This document shows positions 41,283 through 50,018 of a stretch of 57,274 nt of DNA, in pieces. The DNA is taken from the NCBI GenBank assembly GCA_949286165.1, contig CASDZK010000035.1:1-57274 (forward strand). The letters are read 5' to 3'. Positions within the stretch are counted from its first letter, which is position 1; every line of letters begins with the position of its first letter. The position numbers and the translations under genes were made by a program. The notes beneath the pieces are model-generated. The model worked only from the letters and a program-made list of their open reading frames with translations, made no database searches and was not told the DNA's origin. This DNA comes from an uncultured Alistipes sp. GTDB taxonomy: Bacteria; Bacteroidota; Bacteroidia; Bacteroidales; Rikenellaceae.

Positions 41283-43409
41283 CTACCCGAGCAGTTTTTT
41301 CAGCTCTTCCGGCGTCAGCGCTATGCAGGTTTTCCTTCCTTCCGGCGTATAACGGCTGTTTTTGCAGGCCAGCAGCTGCCGGAGGCACTCTTCCTGTTGG
41401 GCCGGCGACACCGGCACCGGCCGGTTGCCGTATATGCCCGCCAACCCTGAAATCAGCCTTTCCCGTTTCGATTGCCGGTAATCGTACAACTCGTCCATTT
41501 TCAGCACGGTCAGCAACTCTTCGAAAAGCGATTCCGCCCGGTCGCCGTCGGCGTCCGCCGGAATGCCGTTCAATACCACCGTGTCTTCGTTCATTTCTAA
41601 GTCGAATCCCATGAACCGGAAATCTTCCAACGATTCGCCGACGACTAACCGGTCGGCGGCTCCCAGCGTCATGACGGCCGGGAACAGCAGTTTCTGGGAC
41701 GCCGCGCGGCGTCCTTCCGCCGTTTGCCGTTCGATCCGTTCGTAGGCGATCCGGCTCATGGCCCGGGAAAGGTCCGTTATGACCAGTTGTCCGTTGACCC
41801 GCGCGACGAAATAGCGTTCTCCCACGGCAAATCCCCCGCTGATCTCCGGTTCGTCCGCAAACAGCCGCCCGGCGGTTTCCCGCGCCGGCGTGCCGAAAGT
41901 ATCGGTGTCGGCGGCGGATTCTATCTCGATATAGGTCTCTCCCGCTTGCTCCGCCGTGTTTTCCGGTTCCGCCGTCTCTTCCGCGGTTCCGAAACCGCGG
42001 GTAGGCTCTTCCGCGGCCGGAATTTCTTCTCCGGTTCCCGTTGCCGTTTCCCCGGCCGGCGGGCCGCTCGTGTTGAAGGCGTTTTCCCATTCGTCGCTGA
42101 AAAACTCCCGCGACCGGATTTCGACCCCTTCCTTTTCCTCCGCGTTGTACCGCCGGTTGTCCGTTTCGGAAACGGCGATGTTGTCCCGGAAGGTTTCGTC
42201 GTGCCCTTTGACGGCGTTGGTAAAGGAGAAGCTCTCGTCGAAAGGGTTGAATTCGGGGTTGAGGTCCAACTCCGGCGTTTTGAATTCGTCGCTCTGCCGG
42301 AAAACGGGAATATCGATGTCGTCGCCCGTTTCGAAGTCGATCATGGGAACGATGCCGTGTTTGCCCAGGCTTTCGCGCACGGCGGCGTTGATGATCTGCC
42401 AGATTTCCTGTTCCTCCTCGAACTTGACCTCTACCTTCGCCGGGTGGATATTGACGTCTATCCGGGCGGGGTCGATGGTCAGGTAGATGAAGTAGGGGGG
42501 CAGCACGTTCGGGTCGGGCAGTAGTTTGTCGTAAGCGTTCTGTATGGCTTTGCGGAAAGCGGCGCTCTTGAAATACCGTCCGTTCACGAAGAGGAACTGT
42601 TCGGCGTTCTTGCGGGCCGCTTCGGGCTTTCCGATGTAGCCGTGCACCCTCACGATGGAGGTCTCCGCGAAGAGGTCCACCAGCGAGGCGTTGCATTTGT
42701 TGGCCAGGTTACGCTGGCGCGCGGCGGCCGAGAGGCTGCCTTTGTCGTTGCTTTTGATCGAGTACGACGACATGACATTGACCACCCGCTGCCGCAGGTT
42801 GGTCGCGCGCAGGTTGCACAGGCAGGTATCGTTGTTGTAGAAGAAAAAAGCGATTTGGGGGTAACAGAGGGCTACCCGCATGAACTCGTCCAGGATCAGG
42901 CGCGCCTCGCGGTCGGCGCTTTTGAGGTGCTTGCGCCGGGCCGGAATATTGTAGAACAGGTTTTTGACCACGATTTGCGTCCCTTTGGCCGCCGCTTCGT
43001 AGCTGTGGTCGGCCACTTCGCCGCCGTTGATCTCTATCCGCGTGCCTAACTCGTCTTCTTCGCGGCGTGTTTTCAGCTCCACTTCCGCTACCGAGGCGAT
43101 GGAGGGCAACGCCTCTCCCCGGAACCCGAAGGTGTTTATGGCGAATATGTCGTCGATTCCTTTTATTTTGGAGGTCGCATGACGCGAAAAGGCCGTCAGG
43201 GCGTCTTCATGGCTCATGCCCGTACCGTCGTCGGCCACCTGTATATATTCCGTGCCGCCGTTGCAGATGCGCACGATGATCCAACTGCACCCCGCGTCGA
43301 TAGCGTTTTCCATCAGCTCTTTGACGACCGACGCGCCGTTGCGTACCACTTCCCCCGCTGCTATCTGGTTGGCAACGTACTCCGAGAGTACTTCAATGAC
43401 ATTCGACAT
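41283..43409 (-). CDS. mutL: DNA mismatch repair protein MutL
   Basis: 708 residues. The GHKL ATPase N-terminus includes N-Q-I-A-A-G-E-V-V (14-22), L-M-E-N-A-I-D-A-G (32-40), D-D-G-T-G-M (about 60-65) and F-G-F-R-G-E-A-L-P-S-I (about 93-103). The transducer domain runs to about 330, followed by an acidic, Glu-rich linker to about 520 and the MutL_C dimerisation domain. Where nuclease-type MutL proteins have D-Q-H-A-x2-E-x4-E, this one reads D-L-S-R-A-M-S-R-I-A-Y-E, so the metal-site His is missing and it is probably not an endonuclease. The usual R-P-A after G-E-V-V is R-N-G-A. It coordinates MutS with downstream repair. Confidence 0.96.
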   Translation of the reverse strand: MSNVIEVLSEYVANQIAAGEVVRNGASVVKELMENAIDAGCSWIIVRICNGGTEYIQVADDGTGMSHEDALTAFSRHATSKIKGIDDIFAINTFGFRGEALPSIASVAEVELKTRREEDELGTRIEINGGEVADHSYEAAAKGTQIVVKNLFYNIPARRKHLKSADREARLILDEFMRVALCYPQIAFFFYNNDTCLCNLRATNLRQRVVNVMSSYSIKSNDKGSLSAAARQRNLANKCNASLVDLFAETSIVRVHGYIGKPEAARKNAEQFLFVNGRYFKSAAFRKAIQNAYDKLLPDPNVLPPYFIYLTIDPARIDVNIHPAKVEVKFEEEQEIWQIINAAVRESLGKHGIVPMIDFETGDDIDIPVFRQSDEFKTPELDLNPEFNPFDESFSFTNAVKGHDETFRDNIAVSETDNRRYNAEEKEGVEIRSREFFSDEWENAFNTSGPPAGETATGTGEEIPAAEEPTRGFGTAEETAEPENTAEQAGETYIEIESAADTDTFGTPARETAGRLFADEPEISGGFAVGERYFVARVNGQLVITDLSRAMSRIAYERIERQTAEGRRAASQKLLFPAVMTLGAADRLVVGESLEDFRFMGFDLEMNEDTVVLNGIPADADGDRAESLFEELLTVLKMDELYDYRQSKRERLISGLAGIYGNRPVPVSPAQQEECLRQLLACKNSRYTPEGRKTCIALTPEELKKLLG

Positions 43410-43425
43410 TTGCAGGCGGATAGGA

Positions 43426-43782
43426 TTATTGCGCTCCTCCCGCCGAAGCTACGGTATGCTGCAACCACGCTTCCAGCCAGGTGGAGTTGATGATGAAGTA
43501 GGCGATGACGAACAACAGGGCCAGGACGATGATGAAACGGATGAGGAACGTGCGTTGTTTCTGGTCCTTTTCCGGTTCCGCCGTGATACGGTTGAAACGG
43601 GCCTTGCGAATGTAAGACCCGGGGACGTATTTTTCCTGCGGTTTCGCCTCGTTTTCCACAGCCTCGTCGCCCAACAGGCGCCGTTTCCGTTCTTCCCATT
43701 CTTCCTTTTTCGGATCGAAATAGAGCGGTTTGTAATTGAATTGGCGCGGTTTCGGGCATTTGAAAAAAGAGATTCCCAACAT
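43426..43782 (-). CDS. Small single-TM protein conserved next to mutL
   Basis: 118 residues from the ATG opening M-L-G-I-S-F-F-K. The in-frame extension to 43842 overlaps the preceding small ORF and is rejected. The N-terminal K-P-R-Q-F-N-Y-K-P-L-Y-F-D-P stretch and E-E-W-E-E-R-K-R-R are typical of a small Bacteroidetes protein often found by mutL; the function is unknown. A single hydrophobic helix (about 85-105) precedes a short C-terminal tail. It sits 16 bp before mutL, so it should be co-transcribed. Confidence 0.8.
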   Translation of the reverse strand: MLGISFFKCPKPRQFNYKPLYFDPKKEEWEERKRRLLGDEAVENEAKPQEKYVPGSYIRKARFNRITAEPEKDQKQRTFLIRFIIVLALLFVIAYFIINSTWLEAWLQHTVASAGGAQ

Positions 43783-43787
43783 GGCGG

Positions 43788-43892
43788 TTATGCTTTTAAA
43801 AATAAAACGGTCAATAAAGCCAGTACGACGAGCCACACCCACATCCTCCGCAGAGGCATCCGTCGGGTCCGTCTTCTTATCTTAAACTCCAT
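43788..43892 (-). CDS. 34-residue single-TM mini-protein
   Basis: An ATG at 43892 opens M-E-F-K-I-R-R-R-T-R-R-M-P-L-R-R, followed by a hydrophobic helix (W-V-W-L-V-V-L-A-L-L-T-V-L-F) and a stop, 5 bp before the 118-residue gene. Positive-inside charge, one helix and tight operon spacing make it a believable membrane peptide. A TATATTTG -7 box on the minus strand at 43956-43963 lies about 65 bp upstream, so this may be the first gene of the mutL operon. No family is recognised. Confidence 0.6.
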   Translation of the reverse strand: MEFKIRRRTRRMPLRRMWVWLVVLALLTVLFLKA

Positions 43893-44008
43893 TTCCGTAG
43901 AAAAATTGTGCGGAGCCCCGTTTCCGTATCCATCCGTTCCGGCCGGGCTCCGCTACAAATATACAAAACTTCGCGTAAATAAAAAATCCGCATGCTTCGT
44001 CCGGCGGC

Positions 44009-46762
44009 TTACGGATTGCCGCTTTGTCCCATCGTGTTGAACTTGTACGAGCAGGAGAGCAGGAAAATGCGTTTCACGACCGTGCGCCGGGAGTCCTGAA
44101 CGTAAGCCGGGGTCACGTCGTGGCTGTAACTCTGCGTCTGGTTCAGCAGGTCGTATCCGCTGAGGCGTATCTCCACGTTCTGTTTCTTGCGGAATTTCTT
44201 GCCGACGGAAAAGTTCAGCATGTGGTAGTCCGGGTTTTCCGGCTGGCCGGTCGAGTAGTGCTGGTAGGCGTAGTTGTAATCCGTCCGGACGAAAAAGCCC
44301 CGGAAGAAGATCCAGTTGATCCGGGCCGAGGCGTAAAGGTTCAGGTAGGCGTTGCCGGGCGTGTAGCCGTTCGATGCGTCGGCGTAGCTGAAATGGCCGC
44401 CGGCATTGACCGAGAAGTCTATTTTCTCCGAGATGTTGCTGAACAGTCCGATGTCTGCGTGGCCCGTATGGTTCCGGGAGTAGTAGAACAGGTTGTCCTG
44501 CACGGCCGGGTTTCGGCTGAACCCGTACGAGGCGGAGAGGTTCAGGTTGCATTTGAGGGCTTTCAGCGGCATGCCGTAACTGCCGCCGGCAGTCAGGCTG
44601 AACCGGCCGTTCACGTTTACCGGCGAAGTAATGCGGGCCCCTTTCTGTACCGATACCCCGTTTACCACCGTGTCCCGCGCGGCGAATACCGTGTTCTGCG
44701 CCACGTCGTTGACCGAGGCGGAGTAGTTCACGTAGGCGGAAAAATGGGTGGAGCGTTCGATATGGCTGGCCGTGTAGTAAAGTCCGACGTTGTGGCTGAA
44801 GCTCTGCCGCAGTGAGGGGTTGCCTTTCCGCACCTGCAACGGGTTGTCGTTATTGACCACGTCCTGAAGGTAGAAGGCCGGGGGCGCGCTCGAATTTCCT
44901 CCCGCCGAGATTGAGAAGTATTTGTAGGGCGTGAACCGGATGTTCACGCTGGCGTGGTAGTTGACCGAATGGAAGTTGTAGCTGTACCGTTCTTCTTCGG
45001 GGGTAAACTGCCGGTTCCGCTGGCTGGCGTTGGTGTAGCCCGCATTGATGTGCAGGTCCGTTTTGTCCTTCATGTTGAACGAGTAGCCGATGCCCGCGTT
45101 GTTGGCGAGATACTCGTTATCGAGCCGGTTCGACAGTTCCGGAACCAGTTCGGCGTAACTGCCCGTGGCGGGGTCGAACAGCAGGGTCCGCCGGTCCGAC
45201 CGGTTCCAGTTGTAGTTTCCGTTGTAAAACAGGTTGATGCGCGATTTTTTATTGAGAATGAAATTGTACCCGAACCGGGCCGAGACGGAGTTGTCCGTTC
45301 CCGTTCCCAACGTGTTCTGGTTCAGCAGCGAATCGACCAGCTCTTCCTGCCGGTAAAACAGGTTGCGGCCCGTGACGGTGTTGGAGCTGTTCCGGTCCGA
45401 GAAGTCGAAGGATATGCCCGCGCTCAGGTTCTGGTTTTCATTGACGTTGTGCTGCCAGCCGATGTCGCTGCCGATCCGGTAGTTGTCGCTTTGGGTGTTG
45501 CCGTGCGAACGGGTGGTGTTGGACATGGCGCCGTTCAGCAGGTTCGACAGGAAGTGGTAGGCGTTGGCGCCGCTGTTGTCGAACGATACCGAAGGGCGGA
45601 AGGTAATGCGGTGCCGTTCGTTCGGCTGTCCCGTTACGTCCATGTCGAACCGGTGGCTGTTATTGTTGCTCCGGTTGGTCGATTCGCTTTCGTTTTCCCG
45701 CGAGTCGAACCGGTCGGTGGCGAAATAGAGCTGCCGGTTCCAATAGGTGTTTTCGTTGCGGGTATTGTCGTAGGAATAGGAGGCGTTGATTTCCGCCTTT
45801 CGTTTTTCCCGCTGGCCGAACTCGCCCGAGTAGTTGGCCCGTACCCCTGCCGCGCTTCCTTCTCCGGCTCCCCCGCCGAAATAGAATCCCCCGCCGGTGC
45901 TCGACTGGCTGAGGTTGTTGGCTCCCGCCAACAGGGTGTAGCGGTGGTTCTCCCGAAACAGGTTGGTGTTGGCGCGGGCGAGGTATCTGTCGTCCGGTCC
46001 TCCGGCTACGGTGTATTCTCCCATGTAGCTCTGTTTCTTTTTCGCTTTGGTAACGATGTTCAGGGTCTTTACCCGCGTGCCGTCGTCGTACCCGGTAAAT
46101 TTGGCGTCGTCGGTCTTCTCGTCATAGACCTGTATGCTCTCCACGGCGTCCGCCGGCAAACTCTTCAACGCCTCTTCGGGCGCATTCTTGAAATAGCTTT
46201 TCCCGTCCACATAGACCCGTTCCACCGTTTTCCCGTGCACTTCCGTCTTGCCGTCCTGCGACCGGAAGCCCGGCATCTTTTTCAACAGTTCCGCTACCGT
46301 GGCGTCCGGGTTTACCTTGAAGGCGGCGGCATTGAATTGCGTGGTGTCCCCTTTTTGCAGGGTCATGACCGCAGCTCCCTGTACGGTCGCTTCCCCGATG
46401 TCGAAAGCCGTCGGGTGCAGCCGGATGTAACGGACCAGCGCGTTCTGGTTGCGCAGGGGCTTGAAGGCAGTGGTGTCGGTTCGGTAGCCCATGTAGCTGG
46501 TTTCGATCAGGTTCGTTTCGTTTTTTTTCAGCCCGTACAGCAGAAATTCCCCCTTCTCGTCCGTCAGGGTCCCGCCCTCCGCCGTTCCGGCTATCGATAC
46601 CAGGGCGCCCGCCAACGGTTCGTTCGTTACCGAATCCACCACCACGCCCCGCACCCGCACGGCTTTGTCGCCGGAAACGGTTTGGGCGAAAGCCGCGAAA
46701 CGGCAGAACAGCAGCGGAAACAGCGTCAGGAGACGGAGTGAACGGCAAAGCGACGGAAACAT
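44009..46762 (-). CDS. TonB-dependent receptor-like outer membrane beta-barrel protein
   Basis: 917 residues from the ATG opening M-F-P-S-L-C-R-S-L. This start gives an SPI signal ending A-F-A-Q; codons further upstream cross the promoter. It begins with a carboxypeptidase-regulatory-like domain (V-R-G-V-V-V-D-S-V-T-N-E-P-L-A-G-A, about 36-52), then a plug-like region (about 130-240) and an OMP_b-brl_3 barrel to the C-terminus with a Y-K-F-N end. There is no SusD partner and no TonB box is obvious. Likely surface uptake or secretion related; the cargo is unknown. Confidence 0.88.
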   Translation of the reverse strand: MFPSLCRSLRLLTLFPLLFCRFAAFAQTVSGDKAVRVRGVVVDSVTNEPLAGALVSIAGTAEGGTLTDEKGEFLLYGLKKNETNLIETSYMGYRTDTTAFKPLRNQNALVRYIRLHPTAFDIGEATVQGAAVMTLQKGDTTQFNAAAFKVNPDATVAELLKKMPGFRSQDGKTEVHGKTVERVYVDGKSYFKNAPEEALKSLPADAVESIQVYDEKTDDAKFTGYDDGTRVKTLNIVTKAKKKQSYMGEYTVAGGPDDRYLARANTNLFRENHRYTLLAGANNLSQSSTGGGFYFGGGAGEGSAAGVRANYSGEFGQREKRKAEINASYSYDNTRNENTYWNRQLYFATDRFDSRENESESTNRSNNNSHRFDMDVTGQPNERHRITFRPSVSFDNSGANAYHFLSNLLNGAMSNTTRSHGNTQSDNYRIGSDIGWQHNVNENQNLSAGISFDFSDRNSSNTVTGRNLFYRQEELVDSLLNQNTLGTGTDNSVSARFGYNFILNKKSRINLFYNGNYNWNRSDRRTLLFDPATGSYAELVPELSNRLDNEYLANNAGIGYSFNMKDKTDLHINAGYTNASQRNRQFTPEEERYSYNFHSVNYHASVNIRFTPYKYFSISAGGNSSAPPAFYLQDVVNNDNPLQVRKGNPSLRQSFSHNVGLYYTASHIERSTHFSAYVNYSASVNDVAQNTVFAARDTVVNGVSVQKGARITSPVNVNGRFSLTAGGSYGMPLKALKCNLNLSASYGFSRNPAVQDNLFYYSRNHTGHADIGLFSNISEKIDFSVNAGGHFSYADASNGYTPGNAYLNLYASARINWIFFRGFFVRTDYNYAYQHYSTGQPENPDYHMLNFSVGKKFRKKQNVEIRLSGYDLLNQTQSYSHDVTPAYVQDSRRTVVKRIFLLSCSYKFNTMGQSGNP

Positions 46763-46851
46763 GGCGGAACGCTGGGGGTTATCGTTTTCAAAGACGGTGC
46801 GGGTGCGGAGGCCGAATTTTGTCCGGGCCTTCGAATGCATCCTGTTGGGTC

Positions 46852-46883
46852 CAAAGGTACGGCTTTTGCCGTAAATTACAACG
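46852..46883 (-). promoter_or_regulatory. Promoter of the outer-membrane barrel gene
   Basis: On the minus strand GTTG (46880-46883), a 20-nt spacer and TACCTTTG (46852-46859). It gives a leader of about 85 nt. Confidence 0.6.
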
Positions 46884-46999
46884 GCCGTATGTATATTTTG
46901 GCGAGTTCGCCGTTTCGTGGGGGACCGGAGGTTTCGGCCGTGCCTGATGCACCCTTCCGGTTTTGCCGGTCCGGCCTTTGCGACCGGGCGTTTTTTATA

Positions 47000-47050
47000 C
47001 ATGCGAAACGGAGCGGTCCATTGACTTTTCGGACCGCTCCGTTTCGCATG
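47000..47050. terminator. 20-bp perfect hairpin at the arg operon 3' end
   Basis: Arms at 47000-47019 and 47031-47050 are exact complements around an 11-nt loop, 20 bp past the argB stop. There is no T-run on the minus strand, so it may act with Rho or as a 3' stabiliser. Confidence 0.6.
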
Positions 47051-47069
47051 CGTTTTCCCTTTCCCGCCG

Positions 47070-47852
47070 TTACCCGTTTTTCAGGGTCGTTCCGCCGTAA
47101 CCGGGTTTGCCGATCTGTTCCGTGGAACAGATGACCACTCGGCTCACGCCGTGACCGATGGCCCGGAAAGCGTTGTCCAGCTTGGGAATCATGCCGTCGG
47201 CCACGACTCCTTTCCGTTTCAGTTCGGCGTACGCTTCCGGCGTGATTTCCGGAATGACGGACGTTTCGTCGTTCACGTCGGCCAGCACTCCCTGTTTCTC
47301 GAAGCAATATACCAATTCCGTTTCATACGACCGGGCCAACGCCACGGCTGTGGTCTGCGCCACGGTGTCGGCATTGGTGTTCAGCAGCGAAGAGGCGTCC
47401 GCGGCCAGCGTGATGGGGGCGATGACGGGCGTATAGCCGTTGTCGATCAACATCCGGGCCGTTTTCTCCGAGAACCGTTCCGTGACCGGATCGCCCACAT
47501 AGCCGAAATCGACGGGTACGGCCGGCCGTTTGTCCGACGGCATCAGCCGGCCGTCGGCTCCGCACAGCCCGAAAGCGTTCACGCCCCGGCGTTGCAAGGC
47601 CGCCACGATTTTCTTATTGACCAGTCCGGCGTAAACCATGGTTACCACCTCTAAGGTCTCCGCGTCGGTCACGCGCCGCCCGTCGATCATTTTCGATTCG
47701 ATACCCAACGCTTTGGAAATGGCCGTGGCGATTTTCCCGCCGCCGTGTACCAATATCTTTTCGCCTTCCAACGCCGCGAACCCGTCTAAAAAACGGTCCA
47801 GCTTTTCGGGGTGGTCCACCACGTTCCCGCCTATTTTGATGATTTTCAGCAT
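47070..47852 (-). CDS. argB: Acetylglutamate kinase (possibly acting on N-succinylglutamate)
   Basis: 260 residues, amino-acid kinase fold. The ATP motif K-I-G-G-N-V-V is near the start (6-12), H-G-G-G-K (35-39) binds the gamma phosphate and acyl group, and the substrate region G-L-C-G-A-D-G is near 93-99. It phosphorylates the N-acylglutamate gamma-carboxylate, the second step of arginine synthesis. Some Bacteroidetes use N-succinyl intermediates, so the acyl group is unresolved. Last gene of the arg operon, 10 bp after argD. Confidence 0.94.
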   Translation of the reverse strand: MLKIIKIGGNVVDHPEKLDRFLDGFAALEGEKILVHGGGKIATAISKALGIESKMIDGRRVTDAETLEVVTMVYAGLVNKKIVAALQRRGVNAFGLCGADGRLMPSDKRPAVPVDFGYVGDPVTERFSEKTARMLIDNGYTPVIAPITLAADASSLLNTNADTVAQTTAVALARSYETELVYCFEKQGVLADVNDETSVIPEITPEAYAELKRKGVVADGMIPKLDNAFRAIGHGVSRVVICSTEQIGKPGYGGTTLKNG

Positions 47853-47862
47853 GACGGTACGG

Positions 47863-48996
47863 CTAAAGCAGTTGTTTGAAAGCGTCTAAGAAGGCGTCGC
47901 AGTGCGCTTTCGTGATGTTCAGCGCCGGCAGCAGTCGGATGACGTTCTTTTTGCTCGAAGAGCCTACGAAAATCTTGTGGTCGAACAACAGCTTTTTCCG
48001 CAACGGGGCGCTGTCTTCCGTGTCCAGTTCGATGCCGATCATCAGGCCCCGGCCGCGCACCTCCCGGATACCGGGCAATTTTTTCAGCTCGCTCATCAGG
48101 TAGTCGCCCGTCTGTCCGGCCTGTTCGATCAGACCGTCCTGCAACATCACTTCGGCCACGGCCAAAGCCGCTGCACAAGCTAAGTGGTTGCCGCCGAAGG
48201 TGGTGCCCAACATGCCGTATTTCGGCGCGATGTGCGGCGCGATGGAGAGGGCCGCTACCGGAAATCCGTTTCCGATTCCCTTGGCCATGGTGTAGATGTC
48301 GGCGTTTACGCCCGCCCAGTCGTGCGAATAGTATTTCCCGCTCCGGCCGCAGCCGCATTGTACGGCATCGGCGATGTACAACGCGCCGCAGGCGTCGCAC
48401 AGCGAACGGATTTTTTTCAGAAAACTTTCCGGAGCGACCACGATGCCGCCTACGCCCTGTATGCCTTCGATGATGACTCCGGCGATTTCATTGCCTTGCT
48501 GCGCGAAGGTCTCCTCCAACGCTTTCTCGTCGCCGTGGGGCAGAAAGATCACGTTGTCGGTCCGGTTGACTGGAGCTACGATGGCCGGATTGTCCGTCGC
48601 GGCCACGGCCAGCGAGGTGCGGCCGTGAAAGGAGCCTTTGAACGCGACGATCTTCTTGCGTCCGGTAACGAAGGAGGCCAGTTTCATGGCGTTTTCGTTC
48701 GCTTCCGCTCCGGAGTTGCACATGAATAGCTGGTAATCGGGCTTGCCCGACAGACGTCCCAGTTTTTCCGCCAGTTCCCGCTGGGGCGCTATGCGTACGG
48801 AATTGGAATAAAAACCGATTTTGTTGAGCTGTTTCGTGACCCGTTCCACATAGTGCGGGTGGGTGTGCCCGATGGAGATGACGGCGTGCCCGCCGTACAT
48901 GTCGAGGTACTTCTGCCCTTGGTCGTCCCAGACGTAAGAGCCCTGTCCCCTGACGATCTCCAGGTCATATAACGGATATACGTCGAATGGTTTCAT
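47863..48996 (-). CDS. argD: Acetylornithine (or succinylornithine) aminotransferase
   Basis: 377 residues, class III PLP aminotransferase. S-G-A-E-A-N-E-N-A (about 92-100) binds the cofactor phosphate, I-I-E-G-I-Q-G-V-G-G lies near 173-182, the D-A-V-Q-C-G-C-G-R segment near 208-216, and the Schiff-base Lys in T-M-A-K-G-I-G-N-G (about 232-240). It transfers an amino group from glutamate to the N-acyl-glutamate semialdehyde. It follows argC by 19 bp. Slightly shorter than the about 400-residue E. coli enzyme, as usual here. Confidence 0.94.
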   Translation of the reverse strand: MKPFDVYPLYDLEIVRGQGSYVWDDQGQKYLDMYGGHAVISIGHTHPHYVERVTKQLNKIGFYSNSVRIAPQRELAEKLGRLSGKPDYQLFMCNSGAEANENAMKLASFVTGRKKIVAFKGSFHGRTSLAVAATDNPAIVAPVNRTDNVIFLPHGDEKALEETFAQQGNEIAGVIIEGIQGVGGIVVAPESFLKKIRSLCDACGALYIADAVQCGCGRSGKYYSHDWAGVNADIYTMAKGIGNGFPVAALSIAPHIAPKYGMLGTTFGGNHLACAAALAVAEVMLQDGLIEQAGQTGDYLMSELKKLPGIREVRGRGLMIGIELDTEDSAPLRKKLLFDHKIFVGSSSKKNVIRLLPALNITKAHCDAFLDAFKQLL

Positions 48997-49015
48997 GTTT
49001 TTCGTTTTTTTTCGT

Positions 49016-50002
49016 TTAAAAAGCCAGCGGCTTCAGGTTCAGTCCGGCCCGTTCGTCGAAGCCGAACATCAGGTTCATGTTCTGCACCGCCTGTCCCGAA
49101 GCGCCTTTCAGCAGGTTGTCGATGGCGCTCATGACCAGCAGCTTGTTTCCGTGTTTCTCTAACGACAAGACCGCCTTGTTGGTATTGACCACCTGTTTCA
49201 GATGGATGTTCCGGTCGCTCACGAAAGTAAAGGCGGCGTCCTTGTAATATTGCCGGTACAGCTCGGTCGCTTCTTCCTGCGACAGGTCGCATTCGGTATA
49301 GATTGAAGCGATGATGCCGCGCGGAAAGTCGCCCCGGTAAGGGATGAAGTTGATCTCTCCGCCGAACGAAGGCTGCAATCCCCGGACAGTCTCGCCGATT
49401 TCGTTCAGGTGCTGGTGCGTGAAGTTCTTGTAAGTGGACAGGTTGGCATGGCGCCAGCTGAAATGCGAGGTGGCCGTTAATTTCTGCCCGGCCCCCGTGG
49501 AGCCGGTAACGGCGGATACCTGCACGTCGCTTTTCAGCAGTCCGGCAGCCGCCAGCGGCAGCAGTCCCAGTTGCAGACAGGTGGCGAAACAGCCGGGGTT
49601 GGCGATGGCCTCCGCCCCGCGTATCTTGTCCCGGTTTGCCTCCGGCAGACCATATACGAACCGGCGTTCGCCGATGGAGGAGGCGGCCCGAAGCCGGAAA
49701 TCCTGGCTCAGGTCGATGACCTTCACATGGGCCGGCACGGCGTGCGCCTCCATGAATTTGCGGGCGTCGCCGTGTCCCACGCAGAGGAACATCACGTCCA
49801 CGTCGTAAGAGAGCGCGTCCGTGAATTTCAGGTCGGTGTCGCCCAACAGGTCGGTGTGTACCTCCCACAGGTAATTGCCCGCGTTGCTGTTGCTGTGCAC
49901 GTAAGCCAGTTCCGCGTCCGGATGGTTGATGAGGATGCGGCAGGCTTCTCCCCCGGTGTATCCGGCGCCGCCGACGATAGCCGCTTTGATCCGTTTTGCC
50001 AT
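49016..50002 (-). CDS. argC: N-acetyl-gamma-glutamyl-phosphate reductase
   Basis: 328 residues. The Rossmann start reads I-V-G-G-A-G-Y-T-G-G-E (10-20), and the nucleophile Cys is in N-P-G-C-F-A-T (about 142-148). It reduces the acyl-phosphate to the semialdehyde with NADPH, third in arginine synthesis. The active-site His lies near P-Y-R-G-D-F-P-R-G. It is 16 bp after argG, supporting one transcript. Confidence 0.96.
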   Translation of the reverse strand: MAKRIKAAIVGGAGYTGGEACRILINHPDAELAYVHSNSNAGNYLWEVHTDLLGDTDLKFTDALSYDVDVMFLCVGHGDARKFMEAHAVPAHVKVIDLSQDFRLRAASSIGERRFVYGLPEANRDKIRGAEAIANPGCFATCLQLGLLPLAAAGLLKSDVQVSAVTGSTGAGQKLTATSHFSWRHANLSTYKNFTHQHLNEIGETVRGLQPSFGGEINFIPYRGDFPRGIIASIYTECDLSQEEATELYRQYYKDAAFTFVSDRNIHLKQVVNTNKAVLSLEKHGNKLLVMSAIDNLLKGASGQAVQNMNLMFGFDERAGLNLKPLAF

Positions 50003-50018
50003 GCGTTCCCTCCTGCGG

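Noticed and set aside
44954..46741. Long plus-strand frame opposite the outer-membrane barrel gene
   Set aside because: Val/Arg/Gly-rich antisense translation without a family; the minus strand has signal peptide, domains and promoter.
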